Shown here: piece after piece, positions 24,292 to 33,482 of the stretch | Layout of the letters: every line of letters starts with the position of its first letter | Numbering within the stretch: position 1 is the first letter of the stretch | The notes under the pieces: model-generated | Database searches by the model: none | What the model was told of the DNA's origin: nothing | The model's input: only the letters and a program-made list of their open reading frames with translations | Program-made: the position numbers and the translations under genes | NCBI RefSeq assembly: GCF_000424005.1 | Contig: NZ_KE384121.1 | Location: 132,794-196,793, forward strand | DNA length: 64,000 nt | Origin: Pseudobutyrivibrio ruminis CF1b | GTDB taxonomy: Bacteria; Bacillota; Clostridia; Lachnospirales; Lachnospiraceae | Reading direction: 5' to 3'

Positions 24292-25920
24292 TTATTGTGC
24301 TGGAGTAGCTGGAGCCTGTGCAATTACGATGCCTGCTGCATCAGTCTGATAATACATATTTCCAACCTGTACAAGCTGGTTAACTACAAGCTTGCCATCT
24401 GCTCCGAAGAGGTATGGCTTCTTGTCGATGGTGATTACCTGATTGAATACAAGCTTGCCATCCTTACCTGCGTAGTAGATACCGTCAGGTGTTGCGAAGC
24501 TTCCTGTAACCATGGCACCATTCTCACCGAAGTAGAAGATTCCATCTCCGATAGTCTGCATGCCTGTCTGCATCTTGCCATCAGCTCCGAAGAAGAATGT
24601 TGCTCCGTTAACCTTAACTACACCTACCTGCATCTGGCCCTGCTCGTTGAAGTAGTATACTGCTCCATCGATAGCTGCAAGTCCTGTTACACGATGTGCA
24701 TCTGTAGGGTCTAAGTAGTAGACACCTGTAGCATCGTTCCACCATCCCTTGTATAGCTTACCGCCATCCAATGGATTGAACATGTATGTAATCTTATCAA
24801 GTGTAACCCATCCAACCTGAAGGAATCCCTTCTCGTTGAAATAGTAAACATCCTTATCAATAGCGTTGAGACCTTTAACCAAGTGACCATCTGTGGCATC
24901 TAAGTAACGAACGCCCTCTACATCATTCCACCAGCCTGTGTAAAGCTTACCATTTTCTGCTGGATTAAAGAGGAATGTATTTCCACCAAGGTCAATCCAA
25001 CCTGTCTGAAGCTGTGCAGCCTCATTGAAGTAGTAAATACCTTTATCGATGGTATTTAAACCTGTAACAGCATTCGCTGCTCCTGGAAGGAAGTAATATG
25101 CTCCAGTCTCATCTGCAAACCAGCCTGTGGTAACAAGACCTGTAGCTGGATCTGTGTGATATTTAACTCCTGCAATGTCTACCCAACCGTACTGTTTACG
25201 GAAGTTGTTGTAGAAGAATACATTGCCCTGTCCAAGGTCGAGTAAACCAACCTGAGGAATGAAAGCTGTGTAATCCTTAACAGCTACGTTCATATCAACA
25301 CGACCATTTACACCAGGTACTGCTCCGCCTGAAGAGTACTGCCAAATCTGCCATCCTGCAATGTCGTTGTGGTCTGCATACTGAGCAATCCACTTGTCAC
25401 ATGCAAGTGCTGATGTAAAATGTGACTTATAGAAATTTGTGTATGTGTAAAGAATTGGTGTGTAACCAGCCTGGTTGATAACACTTGCAAAAGCGTTTGC
25501 CATGGCTGTACATGTGTTGGCATCCAATCCCTTCTGAGTCTTATCCTCAATATCGAAGGCTACAGGGAAATTGATGTTGTATCCCTCAATCCACTGTACT
25601 ACAAGCTGTGCCTCCTGAATGGCAGCCTCAACTGTTGTGGCATACGAATAGATGTATACACCTGTACGTATACCTGCAGCCTGCGCTCCCTTAACGTTTG
25701 CTGCGAAATATGGGTCTATTCCGGTGTTTGTACTACCCACCTTAATAAATGTGTAGGTGATACCAGACTGTGCAACTGCAGCCCAGTTGATGCCTCCCTG
25801 ATACTTGGAAACATCGATACCCTGAATGCCTGCCGCACTAGCTGTAAGTGGTGTGGAAACCATTAATGCAGCTGAAAGCATTAACGCAGCGCACGCCTTT
25901 ACCAAACCTTTAAATTTCAT
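24292..25920 (-). CDS. secreted GH25 lysozyme with C-terminal wall-binding repeats
   Basis: Cleaves the beta-1,4 bond between MurNAc and GlcNAc. Signal peptide (residues 1-30, ending TASAA), then a GH25 barrel starting GIDVSKYQG with the catalytic Asp (D36) and the DIED segment near residue 120. From ~230 onward there are about a dozen aromatic repeats of the choline/glucan-binding type (TGWW, YYFNE, FLFN), including two near-duplicate blocks of ~70 residues. The C terminus ends AQAPATPAQ. It is flanked by array element A and a GGAGGAGG ribosome binding site. Confidence 0.92.
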   Translation of the reverse strand: MKFKGLVKACAALMLSAALMVSTPLTASAAGIQGIDVSKYQGGINWAAVAQSGITYTFIKVGSTNTGIDPYFAANVKGAQAAGIRTGVYIYSYATTVEAAIQEAQLVVQWIEGYNINFPVAFDIEDKTQKGLDANTCTAMANAFASVINQAGYTPILYTYTNFYKSHFTSALACDKWIAQYADHNDIAGWQIWQYSSGGAVPGVNGRVDMNVAVKDYTAFIPQVGLLDLGQGNVFFYNNFRKQYGWVDIAGVKYHTDPATGLVTTGWFADETGAYYFLPGAANAVTGLNTIDKGIYYFNEAAQLQTGWIDLGGNTFLFNPAENGKLYTGWWNDVEGVRYLDATDGHLVKGLNAIDKDVYYFNEKGFLQVGWVTLDKITYMFNPLDGGKLYKGWWNDATGVYYLDPTDAHRVTGLAAIDGAVYYFNEQGQMQVGVVKVNGATFFFGADGKMQTGMQTIGDGIFYFGENGAMVTGSFATPDGIYYAGKDGKLVFNQVITIDKKPYLFGADGKLVVNQLVQVGNMYYQTDAAGIVIAQAPATPAQ

Positions 25921-25966
25921 AAACTAAACCCTCCTCCATTATATTAAGTTTATTCTATCATATTTG

Positions 25967-26158
25967 TTAGTTCTGATGTCTAACAACTTTATATTCGTCC
26001 CCATCTACGAAATATGGACACTCCTTATAGTGACCTGAAACCAGGCGGACATAATCGTCCTCATCCATATCCATTTCGCAGTAATACTGCTCATCCTCTT
26101 CGTCCCAAACGAAGTTATTGCAGTACTCACAAGCTGTTGAGCCTTTTACACCAGCCAT
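25967..26158 (-). CDS. small cysteine-rich acidic protein (DUF6472-like)
   Basis: Sixty-three residues with CEYCNNF, YYCEMD and ECPYF, four cysteines spaced like a small zinc site, in a very acidic chain (DEEDEQ, DMDEDDY). It resembles the DUF6472 family of Clostridia; function unknown. It overlaps the end of the 58-residue membrane protein gene by 13 bp and belongs to the hisC-COG2426 transcription unit. Confidence 0.8.
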   Translation of the reverse strand: MAGVKGSTACEYCNNFVWDEEDEQYYCEMDMDEDDYVRLVSGHYKECPYFVDGDEYKVVRHQN

Positions 26159-26322
26159 CTTATAAATCCTCCTACTAAAACTGCAAAGAGAATTGTTCCA
26201 AGCATAATGGCATACTGATAGCCTTCATGCTCCTTCCCCCACTTGGTGTTTGTAACACCAATGTAGAGAAATAACCCTGCTAAAATTGCAACTACGTTTA
26301 TTAACATATTTGCTGTATCCAT
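26146..26322 (-). CDS. 58-residue membrane protein
   Basis: Reading the minus strand from the ATG at 26322 gives 58 codons (MDTANMLINVVAILAGLFLY at the start) before a TAA at 26146-26148. Two hydrophobic segments flank a polar loop (TNTKWGKEHEGYQY). It starts one base after the COG2426 gene stop, with AGGAG 12 bases upstream, and runs into the DUF6472-like gene. The tight packing and membrane layout support a real gene. Family unknown to me. Confidence 0.72.
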   Translation of the reverse strand: MDTANMLINVVAILAGLFLYIGVTNTKWGKEHEGYQYAIMLGTILFAVLVGGFIRWLV

Positions 26323-26323
26323 A

Positions 26324-26815
26324 CTAAGCTGCCACTCCTATATAAGCACCAAGACCTAATGTACAAACTAAACCTACGATACAACCTGCAAGTGCAATTC
26401 CACCTACAACAGCAAGAATTGTTGACTTGAAATCCATATCAAGAATAGATGCTGCAAGTGTACCTGTCCAAGCTCCTGTTCCTGGAACTGGAATACCTAC
26501 GAAAAGAAGAAGTGCTACGAAAAGGCCACGACCTGCCTTCTCCTGAAGCTTCTTTCCCCCCTTCTCTCCCTTTTCAAGGCAGAAGGTAAAGAAACCACCG
26601 ATAACTGGCTTATCCTTACCCCACTCAAGAACCTTACGTGCAAATAAATAAATAATTGGCATTGGAAGCATATTTCCGATTGCAATTATGATATATGATG
26701 CTAAAAGATTAAAGTTTGGATCTAAAGCCTTATATCCATATGCCCATGGAATAGCTCCTCTAAGCTCTACAAGTGGTACCATTGAAACAAAAAATACAAT
26801 TAAATATCTAATCAT
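26324..26815 (-). CDS. COG2426-family (small multidrug export-like) membrane protein
   Basis: About 163 residues with four or five hydrophobic segments, the N-terminal VPLVELRGAIPWAYG and the GIPVPGTGAWTGTLAA motif typical of COG2426. The database name is small multidrug export protein, but its transport activity is not well established. The start overlaps the hisC stop by one base (TAATG), so it is translationally coupled. Confidence 0.85.
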   Translation of the reverse strand: MIRYLIVFFVSMVPLVELRGAIPWAYGYKALDPNFNLLASYIIIAIGNMLPMPIIYLFARKVLEWGKDKPVIGGFFTFCLEKGEKGGKKLQEKAGRGLFVALLLFVGIPVPGTGAWTGTLAASILDMDFKSTILAVVGGIALAGCIVGLVCTLGLGAYIGVAA

Positions 26816-27885
26816 TACTTTACTCCTAAAATTTCCTTAATATTTTTTATAAGCCTCTGCATCTCCTCATCCGTACCAATACTGATACGAAGGTAATCTG
26901 CGATGCGCTCTGGCTTTGAGAAGTGACGGACATAAATGCCCTTCTTTTTCAGCTCCTCAAAAATGTATACCGCATTTACGGATTCATGCTTGGCAAAAAT
27001 AAAATTGCTCTTTGAATCTGGGAAGGTAAATCCCAATGATTTAAGCTGTTCCTTTGTCCACTCTCTTGTGGCAATGACAGCATCAATCTTTTCTTTGAAA
27101 TACTTATCATCCTGGATAGAGGCTACGCCTGCTGCAAGAGTGATAGTATCCATAGTGTAAGAATTGAATGAGAATTTGCAATCAGACAAATACTTAATCA
27201 ATTCTGGTGAGCCAATGGCATAACCAATGCGGTTGCCTGCCATGGATCTGGATTTTGAGAATGTGCGAACAACAAGCACATTATCATATTTATCTGTCAA
27301 ATCTATGCAAGATTTTGAACCGAAATCAACATAAGCCTCATCGATGATAACAACACACTCTGGGTGAGCTGCTACAATCCTCTCGAAAAACTCTACTGGC
27401 TCTGCCACACCTGTTGGTGCGTTTGGATTCGGAATTACGATACCGCCACAAGGCTGCTCATAATCTGATGCCTTAATCTTAAACTCCTCATCAAGTGGCT
27501 TTTGAACATATGGGATTCTGAATAAATCAGCCCACACATCATAAAATGAATAAGTGATATCCGGGAAAAGAACCGGCTTATCTGAATTAAAGAATGTAAG
27601 GAATGCCATTGCCAGAACATCGTCTGAACCCACTCCCACGAAAACTTTTGAAATATCCTGATTGTGATAATCAGCCAAGGCTTTAATCAATACTGAGCAG
27701 GCTGGATCAGGATATTTTCTAAGGGAATCCATACTAACTTCAGAAATAGCTTTACCCACCAAAGGACTTGGTGGGTATGGATTCTCATTTGTATTTAACT
27801 TAATAATATTTTTGACTTTTGGCTGCTCGCCTGGTGTGTAAGGTATTACTTTTCTAATGTTGTTAGTCCATGATTGCATTTCCAT
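26815..27885 (-). CDS. hisC: histidinol-phosphate aminotransferase
   Basis: A PLP enzyme of histidine biosynthesis. NENPYPPSP, the PNPNAPTG loop, VDEAYVDFG and the PLP-lysine motif SFSKSRSMAGNRIGYA are present. 356 residues. Not next to other his genes; hisA in this window is 26 kb away. It overlaps the end of the L,D-transpeptidase gene by 23 bp and uses GGGAGA as ribosome binding site. Confidence 0.92.
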   Translation of the reverse strand: MEMQSWTNNIRKVIPYTPGEQPKVKNIIKLNTNENPYPPSPLVGKAISEVSMDSLRKYPDPACSVLIKALADYHNQDISKVFVGVGSDDVLAMAFLTFFNSDKPVLFPDITYSFYDVWADLFRIPYVQKPLDEEFKIKASDYEQPCGGIVIPNPNAPTGVAEPVEFFERIVAAHPECVVIIDEAYVDFGSKSCIDLTDKYDNVLVVRTFSKSRSMAGNRIGYAIGSPELIKYLSDCKFSFNSYTMDTITLAAGVASIQDDKYFKEKIDAVIATREWTKEQLKSLGFTFPDSKSNFIFAKHESVNAVYIFEELKKKGIYVRHFSKPERIADYLRISIGTDEEMQRLIKNIKEILGVK

Positions 27886-29569
27886 CTACAACTTCTCCCT
27901 CTGTAGGTGCCAACTCCGCTGCCTGTGCCTTTAAAGTCTGAAGAACGAGCTCAGCATTTACAAGATCCTCATAATTCGTAACAAGAGGCTTCTGTTCCTC
28001 TGAAAGTGAATCATATTTCTGTCTTGCAAGAGCAATCTTTGCCTCAGACTCAAGGGTAACTGTCTCAATATCTGCGATAAGATTCATAACATCAATCTGT
28101 GGATTCTGAAGTCTGAAATTCTCCTCTTCAGTATCACCTGTATAAAATACGATTACTGGCCAACCAGCCTCAACGATATCGTAAATCTTCTCAGCCTGTG
28201 AAAGTGGAAGATTTACACAACCGTGGCTACCGCTGGTCTTGTAAAGTGTGCCTCCGAACTTAGATCTCCATGTAGCATCGTGAAGACCTTCGCCCAAATT
28301 AAATGGCATCCAGTAATTTACGTGAGACTCGTAATTATCTCCTCTAAGGGTGGCATCCTTCTGCTTGTAAGCGATTGGATATACACCTGTGTGTGTGCCA
28401 TGTCCCTTAGAAATATTTCCTGATACACAGCTTGTATCAAGAACCATTACTCCATCTTTATAAACGTAAACATGCTGAGTGGTAAGATTTACCTCAACAT
28501 ACGAGTTACCGTAATCCTTCTCGCCATGGCTTGTTCCACGGTAAAGGTATGTGAAATCTCTGGTCACATCCTCGCCAGCTTTAAGATCTGCAATGATGGC
28601 ATCAATCTCACCATCGTATGCGATTCTCCAGCCAAATGAACCTGCAGGTACTTCTATCTCTTCACCTTCTGTAGTAACAAACTGCTTTTTCTTTCCATAG
28701 GTGTTGTATTTGTCGCCCATGGAATTAACGTATTCGCCAATGGCCTCTCTGTCGAAATCAACTTTGAAATCGTCATCCCAGGTGAAGAATCCAGCCTTAA
28801 TATCCTTTGGAATCTCCTCTGAGATGCCCTCGCCTAAATCATAATGAATATTAACATTCATGTATTTATTAAGGAGTTCCTTAGCTGCGATAATATTAGC
28901 ATCCTCAGCCTTAACTTCTGGCTTGTGATAGCATGTGCCATCTGCAAGACTAATCTTTGTCTGGAGATTCTCTACTGCATAGATGATAGCTTCCTCTACG
29001 CCCTGTGCGTCGATTCGGTCTCCATAAACCTCGTCAACAATAACGAACTCATTACCGTCGAACTTAATGTATGCATTCTCAGATTCCTTAGTGGATTTCT
29101 GATGACTAAAATCAAGACTTGATGCTACTGCTCTAACCTTTGTCTCATCGTAAGCATTACCTGTCTTTGTGTAATTCTCTTCTGGGATAATAAGACGTCC
29201 AATCCAGTTGAAACCAGTCTGCTGGTCCAAAAGAGCCTGAACCTCATCTACCTGATAATTTACATCCACACCAAGGTCAGCAGCGCTAACCTCGTTAATC
29301 ACTTCGCCTTCTGCATTTTCAAATGTGATGGTGTATTTATCTGCGTTTGTAAGAATCTTCTCGTATGCGCCTTCTGCAGTCTTAAATGATGCCCCTACTC
29401 CATTTACCTTGCTTCTGATATAGAAATGGCTTCCAAAGAAAATACTTCCAGCCAGATACACAAATAAAACAATGCCCGCGATGATTTCTATACGAAGCAT
29501 TGTTCTTTTATCAAAATAAAATTTATGAGCTTTTCTACGAGCTTTTGCCGTCTTCTTAACTCCACTCAT
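27863..29569 (-). CDS. membrane-anchored L,D-transpeptidase (YkuD domain)
   Basis: Forms 3-3 cross-links in peptidoglycan or attaches proteins to it. After a cytoplasmic basic stretch and one transmembrane helix (residues ~27-47) come two peptidoglycan-binding-like regions (~60-320), then the YkuD domain with HGTHTGVYPI and the catalytic SHGCVNLP. The C terminus has a coiled tail (~510-568) ending EVVDGNAIMD. 568 residues. Confidence 0.92.
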   Translation of the reverse strand: MSGVKKTAKARRKAHKFYFDKRTMLRIEIIAGIVLFVYLAGSIFFGSHFYIRSKVNGVGASFKTAEGAYEKILTNADKYTITFENAEGEVINEVSAADLGVDVNYQVDEVQALLDQQTGFNWIGRLIIPEENYTKTGNAYDETKVRAVASSLDFSHQKSTKESENAYIKFDGNEFVIVDEVYGDRIDAQGVEEAIIYAVENLQTKISLADGTCYHKPEVKAEDANIIAAKELLNKYMNVNIHYDLGEGISEEIPKDIKAGFFTWDDDFKVDFDREAIGEYVNSMGDKYNTYGKKKQFVTTEGEEIEVPAGSFGWRIAYDGEIDAIIADLKAGEDVTRDFTYLYRGTSHGEKDYGNSYVEVNLTTQHVYVYKDGVMVLDTSCVSGNISKGHGTHTGVYPIAYKQKDATLRGDNYESHVNYWMPFNLGEGLHDATWRSKFGGTLYKTSGSHGCVNLPLSQAEKIYDIVEAGWPVIVFYTGDTEEENFRLQNPQIDVMNLIADIETVTLESEAKIALARQKYDSLSEEQKPLVTNYEDLVNAELVLQTLKAQAAELAPTEGEVVDGNAIMD

Positions 29570-29621
29570 TATCTTAATTCCTCTATATCTATATATAAGT
29601 ACATACTTTGTCCGCTTGATA

Positions 29622-29670
29622 GTTTACAGGAAAAATCCAAGTAAAATCAACTAAAGTTTTCCCTGTAAAC
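29622..29670. terminator. inverted repeat between hslO and the L,D-transpeptidase gene
   Basis: GTTTACAGG (29622-29630) and CCTGTAAAC (29662-29670) are perfect 9-bp arms around a 31-nt centre. It lies after the hslO stop on the minus strand, but no strong T run follows, so termination is likely but not certain. Confidence 0.5.
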
Positions 29671-29682
29671 ACTCATCTATCA

Positions 29683-30552
29683 TTAATTTTTCCTAAAGCT
29701 CTTTAACTCATCAATAGCAAACTCGTAAGCCTCGTTACAGAACTGGCATCTAACCTCAACAGGCTTGCCATCTGAAATGATATCATCCATATCTTCTTTA
29801 CCTAAAGATGCAAGGCTTTTTATCACTCTGTCTCTTGAGCAATCGCACTTATAACATACCTGGTATGTCTCCTTGAAGTCGATATCAAGACCAGCAAGAA
29901 CTGTCTCAAGCATCTGCTCTGGTGTCTTGCCAGCTGAAAGCATATCCGTAACTGATGGAAGTGTCTTAAGGTTCTCCTCAATCTTTGCAATAACTTCTTC
30001 TGCTGTAAATGGCATAAGCTGGATGATAAATCCACCTGCACAGTTTACAGTGTTGTCCTTATTCATAAGAACACCAAGACCTACAGATGATGGAATCTGC
30101 TCTGATACTGCATAGTAATATGTCAAATCTTCTGCAATCTCACCTGTCTGAAGCTCAACTGTACCTACATATGGCTCCTTAAGACCCATGTCCTTAATAA
30201 CACGCATAATACCAAGGTCAATAGCACCGCCTACATCGAGCTTACCATTCTTTGGAGGTAAATCTACCACTGAAACGTTAGGGAATCCCTTTACCTCACC
30301 CTTGCTGTTAGCTGTAACAGTAACGCCCTTAAGTGGACCGCTACCCTGAATCTGAAGAGTGACTAAATCGTCCTCGCCCTTAAGCATAACACCCATCATT
30401 GAGCCTGCTGTAAGCATACGGCCAAGGGCAGCTGTAACTACTGGAGAAGTGTTGTGACGTACACGTCCTTCCTCTACTAATTCTCTACTTGTAATTGCAA
30501 ATGCACGGATGGCATCATTTGCTGCTGTTGCTCTAACTATATAATCACTCAT
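29683..30552 (-). CDS. hslO: redox-regulated chaperone Hsp33
   Basis: A holdase activated by oxidation. N-terminal chaperone domain (~1-230), then the redox zinc switch with CDC (in YKCDCSRDR) and CQFC near the C terminus. 289 residues. It overlaps the preceding methyltransferase gene by one base. Confidence 0.94.
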   Translation of the reverse strand: MSDYIVRATAANDAIRAFAITSRELVEEGRVRHNTSPVVTAALGRMLTAGSMMGVMLKGEDDLVTLQIQGSGPLKGVTVTANSKGEVKGFPNVSVVDLPPKNGKLDVGGAIDLGIMRVIKDMGLKEPYVGTVELQTGEIAEDLTYYYAVSEQIPSSVGLGVLMNKDNTVNCAGGFIIQLMPFTAEEVIAKIEENLKTLPSVTDMLSAGKTPEQMLETVLAGLDIDFKETYQVCYKCDCSRDRVIKSLASLGKEDMDDIISDGKPVEVRCQFCNEAYEFAIDELKSFRKN

Positions 30553-31295
30553 TATTTTGTTACCTCTCTTGCTATAAAATACAACCTGTCACTATCTGCT
30601 TTTGGTTCTGACATGGATGCCACATCAAGAACTTCCAAAAGCTCTAATCCGCTTTCTTTAATAGCGGTCTTTATCTCATCTACTGTAAAGCCATGCTGAA
30701 GATGCTCCTCCTCATATCTGTCGAAGGTACCTTCTTCATTTTCCTCGTAAATCGTAAGATAATAAGCATTATCTCTGGTCTCAGAGTCATAATCATTTTC
30801 CCAGATAAAGCTGCCCTCTTCACGATTCTCTGCTATGGTGCTGCACCCTAGCTGCTGATAAAAATGCTCTGTCTTTACATCAAAAATAAACAATCCCTTA
30901 GGATCAAGATAATTGTTTGCAAGTTTACAAACTGTAAGAAGCTCTTCGTAATTACGAAGATAATTTATGCTGTCACAGAGACTAACAACAGCGCCCACTG
31001 TACCGTACAGCTCGAACTCGCGCATATCCTGACATAGATAAAGGATTCCTTCGGAATCCTCTGCAGTCATCGCCTCCATAAGCATATCATAGGAAACATC
31101 AATGCCAATCATGTCATATCCTGCTTCCTTAAGCCTTCTGGTAATCTGACCAGTACCGCAACCAAGGTCGCAGACAATCTCCATTGGCATATTATATTTT
31201 TTAAATAAAGTCTTTATATTTTCTGTCCAGGTGTCGTATGGCACATTATCCATGTACCTGTCATACACACTGGCAAAACCTGTATAAGCTTCCAT
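30552..31295 (-). CDS. class I SAM-dependent methyltransferase
   Basis: A 247-residue Rossmann methylase: VCDLGCGTGQITRRL is motif I and GIDVSYDML motif II. The N-terminal YTGFASVYDRYMDNVPYDTW is typical of small-molecule or tRNA-modifying methylases of unknown specificity in Firmicutes. AGAGGG lies eight bases before the ATG. Substrate not determinable from sequence. Confidence 0.85.
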   Translation of the reverse strand: MEAYTGFASVYDRYMDNVPYDTWTENIKTLFKKYNMPMEIVCDLGCGTGQITRRLKEAGYDMIGIDVSYDMLMEAMTAEDSEGILYLCQDMREFELYGTVGAVVSLCDSINYLRNYEELLTVCKLANNYLDPKGLFIFDVKTEHFYQQLGCSTIAENREEGSFIWENDYDSETRDNAYYLTIYEENEEGTFDRYEEEHLQHGFTVDEIKTAIKESGLELLEVLDVASMSEPKADSDRLYFIAREVTK

Positions 31296-31298
31296 CCT

Positions 31299-32342
31299 CT
31301 ATACCCTCTTAGATAAAAAGCCTGATATCTTTCTAATAATTTCGAAATCGTCCTGGATTTCTTCCACCTTGAGACGATTCTCCTCTGAGAAGCCCACAAG
31401 AATGTCATGATTGGCCTCTGCAAGGTAGTCCATAATACCGTCGATATCACTCTTAATATTCTTAGGGCACTTGATGTAATGACGCTTAGCCGCAGTAATA
31501 TAAAGAGTGTAGGTGATTGAAAAATGATGCCATAAGAACTTATGCATAGTGGAATATTTATAAATCCAAATGATGGCATCAATAGGAACGATAGCCACGC
31601 CGTAGCTGCTGGTCTCGATGAAGTAATGCTCAGTAATGAACATATCCTCTGTGGCCAACTGTGGAAGTGTGGCAAGCTCTTCCTCTGCCTCCGCCAAAAT
31701 CTCCGCAGGCTTTCCGTAAGCCCTTGTCTTTTGGACCGGAATAGATACTACAGGAAAAGCTATAAAAACGCAATATACAATGATAGATATAATGCTATAT
31801 ATACTAGAAAAAACATAGAAAAACTCGAATAGTTCAGATACCAGTCCTGTGGCATCAGGCTCCGAGATAGTATAGCTGGAAACAGTAGACAAAATACCTT
31901 CTTCACTCCAATTAAGATCTCTGGCCAGATTAGAAAGCAAGGATCTGGCTGCCTCTGACTCATAGAGAATCTGTCCCTTTACAGTAAGTTCATCTATAGT
32001 AGGTGCGCCCTGCTCGCAAGTATCTGGATCCAAAAGGACAATAACACACTCTGAATTAAACATAGTGTAGTAATAGTAGCCTCTGGTTCTATCCAGCCAT
32101 TTACTGGTGTAACCTGTAAAATAAAGATTATTCAGCTTAAATTTGCCGTATGTCTCTTTATTATTATAGAGCTGGTACAGGCTAACATTGTCTGCAGTGT
32201 AGGTCTTTGGAAAAAGCATATGCTTTACCGGAAAAATTGCTGCCAATGTCAGAAGAATAACCAGAAATATGATAGGAGCATAAAGCCTATTTTTGTAATA
32301 TGTTTTTATTGACCTTGTAATTAAATGCTCCAGTGAATCCAT
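31299..32342 (-). CDS. unknown membrane protein with two transmembrane segments
   Basis: 347 residues. One helix at ~22-42 and a second at ~170-195 flank an extracytoplasmic region of ~130 residues rich in Tyr (GYYYYTMFN). The C-terminal ~140 residues are cytoplasmic and globular, ending in a charged helical stretch. No motif that I can assign. GGAG precedes the ATG by about six bases. It is in line with the methyltransferase and hslO genes (3-bp gap), so probably one transcription unit. Confidence 0.75.
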   Translation of the reverse strand: MDSLEHLITRSIKTYYKNRLYAPIIFLVILLTLAAIFPVKHMLFPKTYTADNVSLYQLYNNKETYGKFKLNNLYFTGYTSKWLDRTRGYYYYTMFNSECVIVLLDPDTCEQGAPTIDELTVKGQILYESEAARSLLSNLARDLNWSEEGILSTVSSYTISEPDATGLVSELFEFFYVFSSIYSIISIIVYCVFIAFPVVSIPVQKTRAYGKPAEILAEAEEELATLPQLATEDMFITEHYFIETSSYGVAIVPIDAIIWIYKYSTMHKFLWHHFSITYTLYITAAKRHYIKCPKNIKSDIDGIMDYLAEANHDILVGFSEENRLKVEEIQDDFEIIRKISGFLSKRV

Positions 32343-32360
32343 ATAATCTCCAGAATATAA

Positions 32361-33305
32361 TTATCTATGTGCCTCTAACCACTGATAGAGATCCTGGAAA
32401 ACCTGCTCTCTATCCATCTCGTGGAGAATCTCGTGTCTGTCCCCTCTGTAAAGCTTCATAGTGACATCTTTAATGCCACCCTTTCTGAAAGCTTCAAACG
32501 CTGCTGTTGTGCCTTCTCCGAGATTTCCAACAGGGTCAGAATCTCCAGAAACCACAAAAAGTGGCATGCTAGTGCGCATCTTTGAAACACACTCTGCTGT
32601 GCCTACATATTTAACTGCTTCAACCAAGCCCTTATAGGCATTGACTGTAAACAGGAATGTGCAATATTCATCGCTGTAGTATTTCTCTACCTCTTCAATA
32701 TTCTTTGTGAGCCATGAATTGGCATAGTCCTTACCAAAACAATCGAACTTTTTATAAGGAGCGCTGTAGCTCATATCCCTTACAAGTGTGCTTCTGAAGT
32801 TCTTACCTCTGAATATTGATAAAAGCTTAATAACTGCCAGACCACCATTACATGTAGCTGCAGTTTCCTGACCAGTACCCATGATAATGGCACCGCTCAT
32901 AGCCTCAATATATGCTGATTTAACAGAAAGAAACTTTCTTACCATGTATGAGCCCATTGAATGGCCCAAAATAAAATATTTTAAAGCTGGATAAGCTTTT
33001 CTTGTCATTGAATAGTGTGTATAGATGTCCTCCACCATATCATCTGATGGATGAACTCCTGTCATAACACCAAGTTCATCATTACTTGCAACTGAATGAC
33101 CATGACCAATATGATCATGTCCAACAACCACGTAACCTCTTTCAGCCAAAAATGTAGCAAACTCATCATATCTTTCAATATATTCAAGCATTCCATGAAC
33201 CAACTGCAAAACTGCAACAGGTTCCCCCTCTGGAAGCCATTTTCTACAGTGAATCACCGAGTGCCCATCGGCTGAATTAAATGTATACTCCTGCTGTGTA
33301 ATCAT
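32361..33305 (-). CDS. alpha/beta hydrolase, monoacylglycerol lipase-like
   Basis: A serine hydrolase of the Hydrolase_4 group. The oxyanion segment VHGMLEYIERYDEFA, the nucleophile elbow GHSMGS, SGDSDPVG with the catalytic Asp, and GDRHEILHE with the catalytic His are visible. I start at MITQQEYTF (33305) because GGAGGA lies six bases upstream; the longer version from 33368 adds 21 unsupported residues. Likely substrates are acylglycerols or lysophospholipids (inference from family). Confidence 0.88.
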   Translation of the reverse strand: MITQQEYTFNSADGHSVIHCRKWLPEGEPVAVLQLVHGMLEYIERYDEFATFLAERGYVVVGHDHIGHGHSVASNDELGVMTGVHPSDDMVEDIYTHYSMTRKAYPALKYFILGHSMGSYMVRKFLSVKSAYIEAMSGAIIMGTGQETAATCNGGLAVIKLLSIFRGKNFRSTLVRDMSYSAPYKKFDCFGKDYANSWLTKNIEEVEKYYSDEYCTFLFTVNAYKGLVEAVKYVGTAECVSKMRTSMPLFVVSGDSDPVGNLGEGTTAAFEAFRKGGIKDVTMKLYRGDRHEILHEMDREQVFQDLYQWLEAHR

Positions 33306-33380
33306 AACACATCCTCCAATCCTACCCTTAAGTACTACCATTTTATTGTATTTCACATGGTTATTCAATATAAAACTAAA

Positions 33381-33468
33381 CCCCTGGTTTCACTATCAAG
33401 CCTGATGATTTCTCCGCTCGACTACATGTCTCGCTAAAGAAATATCAGAACTTGATAGCTACCAGGGG
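33381..33468. repeat. structured hairpin element, copy 2
   Basis: An 88-bp hairpin: outer arms CCCCTGGT/ACCAGGGG, conserved CTATCAAG/CTTGATAG, a locus-specific stem (CTGATGATTTCT against AGAAATATCAG) and a loop from CCGCTCGACT to TCGCTAA. Compared with 598-682, the loop and flanking strands are conserved while the paired segments differ yet remain complementary. It lies just after atpC and probably ends the ATP synthase transcript. Confidence 0.78.
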
Positions 33469-33482
33469 GATTGTGGTATACA

